This document shows positions 57,323-64,000 of a stretch of 64,000 bases of DNA, piece after piece. The notes below the pieces were generated by a model, which made no database searches, was not told the origin of the DNA, and saw nothing but the letters and a program-made list of their open reading frames with translations. The stretch covers positions 1 to 64,000 of the forward strand of contig NZ_CP061306.1 of assembly GCF_018687815.1 (NCBI RefSeq), written 5' to 3'. The DNA is from Polynucleobacter sp. JS-JIR-II-b4 (GTDB lineage: Bacteria > Pseudomonadota > Gammaproteobacteria > Burkholderiales > Burkholderiaceae). The translations under genes were made by a program, and so were the position numbers. Position 1 is the stretch's first letter, and each line of letters starts with the position of its first letter.

Positions 57323-57634
57323 ATGCAAAACCAAAAAATTCGTATTCGCCTTAAAGCATTTGATTACCGTTTAATCGACCAGTCTGCAGCTGAAATCGTT
57401 GATACAGCTAAGCGCACTGGTGCAGTTGTTAAGGGTCCAGTACCTTTGCCAACCCGTATTGAGCGTTTTGATATCTTGCGTTCACCACACGTGAACAAGA
57501 CATCCCGTGATCAGTTAGAGATCCGCACCCATCTCCGTTTGATGGATATCGTTGATCCTACAGAGAAAACTGTAGATGCTTTGATGAAATTAGATCTCCC
57601 AGCAGGTGTGGACGTCGAAATTAAGTTGCAATAA
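57323..57634 (+). CDS. rpsJ: 30S ribosomal protein S10
   Basis: S10 is a 30S head protein that also acts as NusE in antitermination. The 103-aa protein has the standard [14 protein letters not shown] start and [12 protein letters not shown] block. It is first in the S10 cluster. Unlike the compact E. coli operon, a 197-nt gap with its own promoter separates it from rplC. Confidence 0.98.
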   Translation: MQNQKIRIRLKAFDYRLIDQSAAEIVDTAKRTGAVVKGPVPLPTRIERFDILRSPHVNKTSRDQLEIRTHLRLMDIVDPTEKTVDALMKLDLPAGVDVEIKLQ

Positions 57635-57657
57635 TTTGTTGTTTCCGGTCTTTTTAC

Positions 57658-57686
57658 TTGTCAAGACTGGGTTTTCGGGATAGAAT
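57658..57686 (+). promoter_or_regulatory. Internal promoter between rpsJ and rplC
   Basis: TTGTCA (57658-57663) and TAGAAT (57681-57686), 17 bp apart, start 23 nt after the rpsJ stop. The predicted leader to rplC is about 140 nt. Confidence 0.72.
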
Positions 57687-57831
57687 CTAAGGCTTCGCTC
57701 AATTATTTGGGCGAAAATCTTAGTTTTATCAGCACTAAAAACGTTGTAAGTTATTGATTTAGAAGTACTTTTACTTGTAAATCACTTAAATTAATTTTGC
57801 CGACCAATCGAAGTCGGCGTGGAGCATGAAT

Positions 57832-58488
57832 ATGAGCTTAGGCTTAATCGGCCGCAAGGTCGGCATGACCCGTCTATTTACGGACGAAGGGGATTCTATC
57901 CCTGTAACCGTAATTGACGTGAGCGACAACAGAATCGCTCAAATCAAGACCCAGGCAACTGATGGCTATGATGCTATCCAGTTGGCACATGGGACACGTA
58001 GAGCTACTCGCGTTACTAAAGCAATGGCTGGTCACTTCGCCAAAGCTGGTGTGATGGCTGGTAACGGTCTCAACGAATTCCAATTAGACGCAGCAAAAAT
58101 CGCAGAGATGACACCAGGACAAGTAATTCCTGCTGACACTGCATTTACTGCTGGTCAAAAAGTGGACGTACAGGGTGTGTCTATCGGTAAGGGCTACGCA
58201 GGTACCATTAAGCGTTATCACTTCGCTTCTGGTCGTGCATCCCACGGCAACTCACGTTCACATAACGTACCAGGTTCTATCGGTATGGCGCAAGATCCAG
58301 GACGTGTTTTCCCTGGTAAGCGTATGACCGGTCACTTAGGTGACGTTACACGTACAGTTCAAAATTTAGTCATCGCACGCATTGATTCAGAACGTAATCT
58401 GATCATGGTTAAAGGCGCTATTCCAGGCGCCCCAGGCGGTAAAGTTATTGTTACTCCAGCGGTGAAAACACCGTTGAAGAAGAAATAA
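57832..58488 (+). CDS. rplC: 50S ribosomal protein L3
   Basis: L3 is an early assembly protein near the peptidyl-transferase centre. I use ATG 57832, seven nt after GGAG, giving 218 aa starting [16 protein letters not shown]; an ATG two codons upstream is too close to the ribosome site. The central [18 protein letters not shown] loop with the methylatable glutamine region is present. Confidence 0.97.
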   Translation: MSLGLIGRKVGMTRLFTDEGDSIPVTVIDVSDNRIAQIKTQATDGYDAIQLAHGTRRATRVTKAMAGHFAKAGVMAGNGLNEFQLDAAKIAEMTPGQVIPADTAFTAGQKVDVQGVSIGKGYAGTIKRYHFASGRASHGNSRSHNVPGSIGMAQDPGRVFPGKRMTGHLGDVTRTVQNLVIARIDSERNLIMVKGAIPGAPGGKVIVTPAVKTPLKKK

Positions 58489-58499
58489 GGAGAGCGAAT

Positions 58500-59120
58500 A
58501 TGGAACTTAAGCTTCTCCAAGACAACGGTACTTTAGGTGCGGGCGTACAAGCTTCACCAGAAGTATTCGAACGTGAATATAACGAAGCCTTGGTACACCA
58601 AGTTGTTGTGGCTTACCAAGCAAATGCGCGTAGCGGTAACCGTGCACAAAAAGACCGTGAGCAAGTTAAGCACACAACCAAGAAACCTTGGCGTCAAAAA
58701 GGTACTGGTCGTGCACGTGCTGGTATGAGCTCTTCCCCGCTGTGGCGTGGAGGTGGTCGTATATTCCCGAATTCTCCAGAAGAGAATTTCAGCCAAAAAG
58801 TAAACAAGAAAATGTACCGCGCTGGTATGAGATCTATTTTGTCTCAGTTAGCTCGCGAAGGTCGTTTGAATGTTGTTGATCAATTTTCTCTTGACGCTCC
58901 AAAGACTAAAGTTTTAGCTGACAAAGTTAAAGCAATGGGCTTGGATTCAGTCTTGATTATTGTTGATCAGGTTAGCGAGAATTTGTACTTGGCATCACGT
59001 AACTTGCATAAAGTTGCTGTATGTGAGCCGCAGCACGCTGATCCATTAGCTTTGGTTCAATACAAAAAAGTATTGGTAAGCAAAGCTGCGATCGCAAAAA
59101 TTGAGGAGTTGCTGAAATGA
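58500..59120 (+). CDS. rplD: 50S ribosomal protein L4
   Basis: L4 lines the exit tunnel and in E. coli regulates the S10 operon. The 206-aa protein has the tunnel-loop segment [15 protein letters not shown] followed by SSPLWRGGG. It overlaps rplW by 4 nt, so the two are translationally coupled. An AAGGAG lies before ATG 58500. Confidence 0.98.
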   Translation: MELKLLQDNGTLGAGVQASPEVFEREYNEALVHQVVVAYQANARSGNRAQKDREQVKHTTKKPWRQKGTGRARAGMSSSPLWRGGGRIFPNSPEENFSQKVNKKMYRAGMRSILSQLAREGRLNVVDQFSLDAPKTKVLADKVKAMGLDSVLIIVDQVSENLYLASRNLHKVAVCEPQHADPLALVQYKKVLVSKAAIAKIEELLK

Positions 59121-59431
59121 GCCAAGTCCGTAAAAATGATCACAACCTAATGAGGGTTCTGCTTGGACCGGTTATCTCTGAAAAAGCCACTATGGTTGCA
59201 GAGAAAAACGAACAAGTAGTTTTCCAAGTAGCTCGCGACGCAAACAAGAGCGATGTAAAACAAGCAGTTGAATTGCTCTTCAAAGTGCAAGTTGACTCAG
59301 TTCAAATCGTGAATCAAAAGGGTAAGCCTAAGCGCTATGGCCGTTTTGAAGGTCGTCGTGACCACACTAAGAAGGCCTACGTAAGCTTGAAGCCAGGTCA
59401 AGAAATTAACTTTGAAGCGGAGGCGAATTAA
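59117..59431 (+). CDS. rplW: 50S ribosomal protein L23
   Basis: L23 sits at the tunnel exit and docks trigger factor and SRP. The 104-aa protein has the [20 protein letters not shown] segment and a C-terminal [13 protein letters not shown]. It overlaps rplD by 4 nt and ends 2 nt before rplB. Confidence 0.97.
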   Translation: MSQVRKNDHNLMRVLLGPVISEKATMVAEKNEQVVFQVARDANKSDVKQAVELLFKVQVDSVQIVNQKGKPKRYGRFEGRRDHTKKAYVSLKPGQEINFEAEAN

Positions 59432-59433
59432 TC

Positions 59434-60264
59434 ATGCCTTTGATGAAGACAAAACCGACCTCACCAGGTCGTCGTTCAATGGTCAAGGTGGTAAATCCTG
59501 ACCTGCATAAAGGTAAACCTTTTGCAGCGTTAGTAGAGCCACAATTCCAAAAAGCCGGTCGTAACAATAATGGTCACATCACTACCCGTCATAAAGGTGG
59601 TGGTCATAAGCATCACTATCGTGTTGTTGATTTCAAACGCAACGACAAAGATGGCATTCCAGCTAAAGTAGAGCGCTTGGAATACGATCCAAACCGCAGT
59701 GCAAATATTGCATTGATCGTGTTTGCTGATGGTGAGCGTCGCTATATTCTTGCTGCAAAAGGTATGACTGTTGGTCAGGCGTTGATGAGTGGCTCTGAAG
59801 CCCCAATTAAGTCTGGTAACAACTTGCCAATTCGCAATATTCCAGTTGGTAGCACTATTCACTGTGTAGAAATCATGCCAGGCAAAGGTGCACAAGTTGC
59901 ACGTTCAGCCGGTGGTTCAGCAGTATTGTTAGCTCGTGAAGGTGTATACGCTCAAGTGCGTTTGCGCTCCGGTGAAGTTCGCCGTGTTCTGATTGAGTGC
60001 CGCGCCACTATTGGTGAAGTTGGTAACGAAGAGCACAGCTTGCGTCAAATTGGTAAAGCAGGTGCAAATCGCTGGCGTGGTATTCGCCCAACCGTTCGCG
60101 GTGTGGCAATGAACCCAGTAGATCACCCACACGGTGGTGGTGAAGGTAGAACTGGCGAAGGCCGTGTACCTGTATCTCCATGGGGCACTCCAACCAAAGG
60201 TTATCGCACACGTCGCAATAAGCGTACAACTTCGATGATCGTTCAACGTCGTCAAAAACGTTAA
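59434..60264 (+). CDS. rplB: 50S ribosomal protein L2
   Basis: L2 is essential for subunit joining and peptidyl transfer. The 276-aa protein carries the hallmark [17 protein letters not shown] near residues 223-239, including the conserved histidine. Length is normal. It lies 2 nt after rplW and 19 nt before rpsS. Confidence 0.98.
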   Translation: MPLMKTKPTSPGRRSMVKVVNPDLHKGKPFAALVEPQFQKAGRNNNGHITTRHKGGGHKHHYRVVDFKRNDKDGIPAKVERLEYDPNRSANIALIVFADGERRYILAAKGMTVGQALMSGSEAPIKSGNNLPIRNIPVGSTIHCVEIMPGKGAQVARSAGGSAVLLAREGVYAQVRLRSGEVRRVLIECRATIGEVGNEEHSLRQIGKAGANRWRGIRPTVRGVAMNPVDHPHGGGEGRTGEGRVPVSPWGTPTKGYRTRRNKRTTSMIVQRRQKR

Positions 60265-60283
60265 GCGATAAGGATAAATAGAT

Positions 60284-60562
60284 ATGACACGTTCAGCTAA
60301 AAAAGGCCCATTCTGCGACGCCAGCTTAGTAAAAAAAGTTGAAGTTGCACAAGCCAACAAAGACAAGAAGCCGATCAAAACTTGGTCACGCCGTTCAACA
60401 ATCCTCCCAGACTTCATTGGTCTGACGATTGCTGTACATAACGGTCGTCAACACGTTCCGGTATATGTATCAGAAAACATGGTGGGTCATAAGTTAGGCG
60501 AATTTGCCTTGACCCGTACTTTCAAAGGTCACGCTGCTGACAAGAAAGTAACGAAGAAGTAA
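60284..60562 (+). CDS. rpsS: 30S ribosomal protein S19
   Basis: S19 binds 16S rRNA with S13 in the 30S head. The 92-aa protein begins [19 protein letters not shown] and contains the signature [19 protein letters not shown]. It ends 10 nt before the chosen rplV start. Confidence 0.98.
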   Translation: MTRSAKKGPFCDASLVKKVEVAQANKDKKPIKTWSRRSTILPDFIGLTIAVHNGRQHVPVYVSENMVGHKLGEFALTRTFKGHAADKKVTKK

Positions 60563-60572
60563 GGGGATGATG

Positions 60573-60902
60573 ATGGAAGTTAAAGCTATTCACAAGGGTG
60601 CCCGCATTTCTGCGCAAAAGACACGTTTGGTCGCCGACCAAATTCGTGGTTTGCCGATTGCTCGCGCATTAAACATTTTGCAATTCAGCCCTAAGAAAGC
60701 TGCCTTCATTGTGAAAAAAGTTGTTGAGTCCGCAGTGGCCAACGCTGAACACAATAAAGGTGCTGACATTGATGAGCTCAAGGTTTCAGCAATTATTGTT
60801 GATAAAGGCACTTCATTGAAGCGCTTTACCGCACGCGCTAAGGGTCGTGGCAATCAAATTGAAAAACAAACTTGTCACATTAGCGTGACCTTGAGTAACT
60901 AA
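60573..60902 (+). CDS. rplV: 50S ribosomal protein L22
   Basis: L22 contributes a long beta-hairpin to the exit tunnel. Three ATG codons stand in a row; I use the third (60573), which is six nt after AAGGGG, giving 110 aa ([20 protein letters not shown]). The C-terminal [20 protein letters not shown] holds the signature. rpsC follows after 8 nt. Confidence 0.96.
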   Translation: MEVKAIHKGARISAQKTRLVADQIRGLPIARALNILQFSPKKAAFIVKKVVESAVANAEHNKGADIDELKVSAIIVDKGTSLKRFTARAKGRGNQIEKQTCHISVTLSN

Positions 60903-60910
60903 GGAAATAT

Positions 60911-61738
60911 ATGGGCCAAAAGATAAACCCAACCGGATTCCGACTCGCGGTAACGAAGAATTGGACATCACGTTGGTATGCAAACAATACTGACTTCGCA
61001 AAGATGCTGAAAGAGGACGTAGACGTTCGCATCTACCTCAAGAAGAAACTGAAGAATGCATCCGTAAGTAAAGTAGTTATCGAGCGTCCTGCAAAGAATG
61101 CACGTATCACTATCTACAGCTCACGTCCAGGCGTTGTAATCGGTAAAAAAGGCGAAGATATTGAAGTGCTCCGCCGCGAATTACAAAAACGTATGGGTGT
61201 CCCAGTTCACGTGAATATCGAAGAAATTCGTAAGCCTGAAGTTGACGCACAATTGATTGCTGACTCTATTACTCAACAGTTAGAGAAGCGCATCATGTTC
61301 CGCCGCGCAATGAAGCGTGCAATGCAAAACGCAATGCGTCTTGGCGCACAAGGCATCAAGATCATGTCATCAGGTCGTTTGAATGGTGCTGAGATTGCTC
61401 GTCGCGAATGGTACCGTGAAGGTCGCGTTCCACTTCATACATTGAAGGCGGATATTGATTACGCAACTTCCGAAGCTGAAACTACATACGGCATCATCGG
61501 TGTAAAAGTTTGGGTATACAAAGGCGACACATTGGGTCGTGGTGCTGAAGCTCAAGTAGCTGCTCCATCTGCTGAACCAGCTGCCGAAGAAAAGAAAACT
61601 CGTCGTGCTCCAAGCAAGACAGCTGCTCGTAAACCAGCTGCTGGCACAGACAAGCCATTAGTTGCTGCTAAACCAGCAGTAAAGCGTGTGCGTAAGGTTG
61701 AAACACCTGCCGCAGATACGCAGAAGTCAGGAGAGTAA
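60911..61738 (+). CDS. rpsC: 30S ribosomal protein S3 with a C-terminal extension
   Basis: S3 forms part of the mRNA entry helicase. The 275-aa protein has the KH domain with [14 protein letters not shown] and the conserved [20 protein letters not shown] block. It exceeds E. coli S3 by about 42 residues through a Lys/Ala/Pro/Arg-rich tail from about 215. The tail is basic and low complexity, as in many Betaproteobacteria. Confidence 0.97.
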   Translation: MGQKINPTGFRLAVTKNWTSRWYANNTDFAKMLKEDVDVRIYLKKKLKNASVSKVVIERPAKNARITIYSSRPGVVIGKKGEDIEVLRRELQKRMGVPVHVNIEEIRKPEVDAQLIADSITQQLEKRIMFRRAMKRAMQNAMRLGAQGIKIMSSGRLNGAEIARREWYREGRVPLHTLKADIDYATSEAETTYGIIGVKVWVYKGDTLGRGAEAQVAAPSAEPAAEEKKTRRAPSKTAARKPAAGTDKPLVAAKPAVKRVRKVETPAADTQKSGE

Positions 61739-61740
61739 GC

Positions 61741-62154
61741 ATGCTACAACCAAAGCGTCGCAAGTATCGTAAGGAACAAAAAGGCCGTAACACTGGCGTG
61801 GCAACACGCGGTAGTTCTGTAGCCTTTGGTGACTTTGGATTGAAGGCCGTTGGCCGTGGTCGTTTGACTGCGCGTCAAATTGAGTCAGCACGTCGTGCAA
61901 TGACTCGTCACATTAAACGTGGTGGCCGTATTTGGATTCGCATTTTCCCAGATAAGCCAATTTCACAAAAACCTGCTGAAGTACGTATGGGTAACGGTAA
62001 AGGTAATCCAGAGTACTACGTAGCTGAAATTCAACCAGGCAAAGTGCTCTACGAGATGGACGGTGTTGATGAGCAATTGGCGCGCGAAGCTTTCAAGCTT
62101 GCTGCTGCTAAGTTGCCTTTACAGACCACTTTCGTGATTCGCCACTTAGGTTGA
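61741..62154 (+). CDS. rplP: 50S ribosomal protein L16
   Basis: L16 sits near the A site and helps tRNA placement. The 137-aa protein begins [17 protein letters not shown] and includes [19 protein letters not shown] and [14 protein letters not shown]. It starts 2 nt after rpsC. Confidence 0.98.
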   Translation: MLQPKRRKYRKEQKGRNTGVATRGSSVAFGDFGLKAVGRGRLTARQIESARRAMTRHIKRGGRIWIRIFPDKPISQKPAEVRMGNGKGNPEYYVAEIQPGKVLYEMDGVDEQLAREAFKLAAAKLPLQTTFVIRHLG

Positions 62155-62168
62155 TCGGGATAGAGATT

Positions 62169-62363
62169 ATGAAAAATACAGAATTAGCTTCAAAAGATCT
62201 GAATGCATTGAATGCAGAGTTAACCGAGTTGCTTAAGACCGGTTTCAAACTTCGCATGCAAAAAGGCACTCAGCAACTAACAAATACCAGCCAATTGGGT
62301 AAAAATAAGCGCGACATCGCTCGTGTGAAGACTTTTATCGCCCAAAAGACTGCACAGAAATAA
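62169..62363 (+). CDS. rpmC: 50S ribosomal protein L29
   Basis: L29 is a small helical protein near the tunnel exit. I use ATG 62169, giving 64 aa ([20 protein letters not shown]), which matches the family. The frame also opens at TTG 62151 inside the rplP stop, which is unlikely. The C-terminal RRDVARVKT-like motif reads [13 protein letters not shown]. Confidence 0.96.
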   Translation: MKNTELASKDLNALNAELTELLKTGFKLRMQKGTQQLTNTSQLGKNKRDIARVKTFIAQKTAQK

Positions 62364-62375
62364 GGAAAAAGGGAT

Positions 62376-62645
62376 ATGACAGAATTATCTAAACCCTTGC
62401 GCCGTACCCTCGTGGGACGCGTTGTTAGCGACAAAATGCAAAAAACTGTGACGGTGTTGGTTGAGCGTCAAGTTAAGCATCCAGTGATTGGTAAGTACGT
62501 TGGCCAGTCTAAAAAGTACCACGCTCATGACGAAGCTGGCACATACAAGATGGGTGATACCGTTGAAATTGCTGAATCTAAGCCAATTTCACGCACTAAA
62601 TCTTGGGTTGTGACCCGTTTGGTTGAGGCTTCAAAGGGTATTTAA
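62376..62645 (+). CDS. rpsQ: 30S ribosomal protein S17
   Basis: S17 is a primary 16S-binding protein. The 89-aa protein has [20 protein letters not shown] and the C-terminal signature [16 protein letters not shown]. It is the last gene of the S10 cluster and is followed directly by a terminator. Confidence 0.97.
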   Translation: MTELSKPLRRTLVGRVVSDKMQKTVTVLVERQVKHPVIGKYVGQSKKYHAHDEAGTYKMGDTVEIAESKPISRTKSWVVTRLVEASKGI

Positions 62646-62655
62646 AGAAATATTG

Positions 62656-62692
62656 GGGATTTTGGCGAAGATTCTTCCCAAATCCCTTTTTT
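62656..62692 (+). terminator. Terminator between the S10 and spc clusters
   Basis: GGGATTT (62656-62662) pairs with AAATCCC (62680-62686). The stem is continued inside by GG/CC and GAAG/CTTC with an ATT loop and two single-nt bulges, then six T residues (62687-62692). It lies exactly at the rpsQ-rplN boundary. Confidence 0.8.
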
Positions 62693-62704
62693 ACGTAGTA
62701 GAAT
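62675..62704 (+). promoter_or_regulatory. Probable promoter of the spc cluster (rplN)
   Basis: TAGAAT at 62699-62704 with a weak -35 TTCCCA (62675-62680) at 18 bp, overlapping the terminator stem. The shared TAGAAT with rpsL and rplC supports it. The leader to rplN is about 120 nt. Confidence 0.5.
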
Positions 62705-62828
62705 AGAAGGCTTCTCTGGTTTTATTGGAGAAGCAGTGTTTTTCATTAATTCCGGGTTTTAACTCTCGTTAAAGCCCATAGACGGAACCAAGACTGTTTG
62801 CCTTTGGCCAATAAGTTGGGGATTAGAA

Positions 62829-63197
62829 ATGATACAAACCGAAAGTAGATTACAGGTTGCCGATAACACAGGCGCCAGTGAAGTGTTGTGCATCAAGGTA
62901 TTGGGCGGCTCTAAGCGTCGTTACGCCAGTATCGGTGATGTCATCAAAGTCAGCGTTAAGTCTGCTGCTCCACGTGGCCGTGTTAAAAAAGGTGACATTT
63001 ATAACGCCGTAGTAGTGAGAACTGCTAAGGGTGTTCGCCGTCCAGATGGTTCATTGATTAAGTTCGATGGCAACGCTGCGGTTTTGCTCAACGCTAAGTT
63101 AGAGCCAATTGGCACACGTATCTTTGGACCAGTGACGCGCGAGTTGCGTACTGAAAAGTTCATGAAGATCGTTTCTCTCGCCCCCGAAGTTATTTAA
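62829..63197 (+). CDS. rplN: 50S ribosomal protein L14
   Basis: L14 bridges the subunits and contacts 16S helix 14. The 122-aa protein starts [16 protein letters not shown] and contains the family block [20 protein letters not shown]. It is first in the spc cluster, 9 nt before rplX. Confidence 0.98.
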   Translation: MIQTESRLQVADNTGASEVLCIKVLGGSKRRYASIGDVIKVSVKSAAPRGRVKKGDIYNAVVVRTAKGVRRPDGSLIKFDGNAAVLLNAKLEPIGTRIFGPVTRELRTEKFMKIVSLAPEVI

Positions 63198-63206
63198 GAG
63201 GCTGAT

Positions 63207-63515
63207 ATGAAAAAGATTCGTAAAGGTGATTCCGTAGTTCTGTTGACTGGCCGCGATAAGGGCAAGCAAGGAACTGTTACAGCCGTTCTCGAGAACAAGT
63301 TAGTGATCGAAGGCGTAAATATTTATAAAAAGAGCGTTAAGCCAAATCCAGCAGCCGGTGTTACTGGCGGCATGATTGACAAGACGATGCCTGTTCACAT
63401 TTCTAATGTGGCTGTGGTTGACGGTAACGGCAAACCATCACGTGTTGGTATCAAACTCGTTGATGGCAAAAAGCAACGTTTCCTCAAAACCACTGGCGCA
63501 ACTTTAAGCGCATAA
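63207..63515 (+). CDS. rplX: 50S ribosomal protein L24
   Basis: L24 is an assembly initiator at the tunnel exit. The 102-aa protein has the KOW motif ([21 protein letters not shown]) and VEGVN-like [16 protein letters not shown]. It lies 9 nt after rplN and 16 nt before rplE. Confidence 0.97.
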   Translation: MKKIRKGDSVVLLTGRDKGKQGTVTAVLENKLVIEGVNIYKKSVKPNPAAGVTGGMIDKTMPVHISNVAVVDGNGKPSRVGIKLVDGKKQRFLKTTGATLSA

Positions 63516-63531
63516 GGGGCACGGAGAAATT

Positions 63532-64000
63532 ATGAGCACACGTTTTCAAGAGCACTATCAAGCTAAAGTTGTTGCAGATTTGATCGCCAAATTTGGTTAC
63601 AAATCTGTAATGGAAGTTCCACGTATCACTAAGGTAACCCTGAATATGGGCTTGGGCGATGCAGTGAACGACAAGAAGATTATCGAAAATGCAGTTGGCG
63701 ATTTAACTAAAGTTGCGGGCCAAAAGCCAGTTGTAACTAAAGCGAAAAAAGCGATTGCAGGTTTCAAAATTCGTCAAGGCTACCCAATCGGTGCCATGGT
63801 GACATTGCGTGGTGCACGCATGTACGAATTCTTGGATCGTTTCGTTACTGTTGCATTGCCACGCGTACGTGACTTCCGCGGTATTTCTGGTAAAGCATTT
63901 GACGGCCGTGGAAACTACAACATCGGCGTTAAAGAACAGATCATTTTCCCTGAAATCGAATACGACAAAATTGATGCCCTCCGTGGTCTCAATATCAGTA
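63532..64000 (+). CDS. rplE: 50S ribosomal protein L5 (partial, runs off the window)
   Basis: L5 binds 5S rRNA and contacts P-site tRNA. The visible 156 codons start [20 protein letters not shown] after ATG 63532, with GGAG six nt upstream. They contain the signature [16 protein letters not shown]. The 3' end lies beyond base 64000; E. coli L5 is 179 aa, so only about 20 residues are missing. Confidence 0.96.
   Translation, partial: MSTRFQEHYQAKVVADLIAKFGYKSVMEVPRITKVTLNMGLGDAVNDKKIIENAVGDLTKVAGQKPVVTKAKKAIAGFKIRQGYPIGAMVTLRGARMYEFLDRFVTVALPRVRDFRGISGKAFDGRGNYNIGVKEQIIFPEIEYDKIDALRGLNIS

Overview
This window reads as the origin-proximal part of a betaproteobacterial (Burkholderiaceae) chromosome. 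It most resembles Polynucleobacter or a close freshwater relative. That placement is inference from gene order, AT-leaning codon use, the 16S rRNA, a DUF3717-type small protein and Burkholderiales-type ribosomal protein sizes; no search was run. All main genes are intact. I see no insertion sequence, prophage, CRISPR array or obvious recently acquired island.

Layout. (1) 1-6083: dnaA, a DnaA-box cluster (oriC candidate), dnaN, gyrB, a SET-domain protein and a DUF3717-like protein. (2) 6190-11628: a complete branched-chain amino acid/amide type ABC importer (livG-livF-livK-livH-livM order), a terminator and a TSUP permease. (3) 11680-16022: a perfect parS, mnmG (with a second perfect parS inside it), rsmG, parA and parB. 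(4) 16051-24370: promoter plus atpIBEFHAGDC and hemE. (5) 24371-29455: a second DnaA-box cluster, priA, a lone gcvH, a metallo-hydrolase, a small CxxC protein, a fatty-acid desaturase and tRNA-Arg. (6) 29560-33164: a small membrane protein, then rsmI divergent from diaA-like, dolP-like and cytochrome c genes, then an acetyltransferase. (7) 33407-38825: one rRNA operon (16S, tRNA-Ile, tRNA-Ala, 23S, 5S) with a clear promoter, processing stalks and terminator. (8) 38849-52683: tRNA-Tyr, Gly, Thr, tuf, tRNA-Trp, secE, nusG, rplKAJL and rpoBC, closed by a terminator. (9) 52694-64000: the str, S10 and spc ribosomal clusters (rpsL, rpsG, fusA, second tuf, rpsJ to rpsQ, rplN, rplX, partial rplE).

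How it works together. The window gathers replication initiation, chromosome segregation, ATP synthesis and nearly the whole core transcription/translation machinery near the origin, where gene dosage is highest in fast growth. The most interesting signals are regulatory and sit between genes. They are two mutually exclusive hairpins between rplL and rpoB, a terminator-like GAAA hairpin just before rplJ, a two-hairpin element between rpsL and rpsG, a palindrome inside the spacer of the tRNA-Tyr promoter, a DnaA-box cluster before priA, a possible leader peptide before dnaA, and two tuf copies that differ only in one short patch. I found no convincing undescribed multi-gene system.
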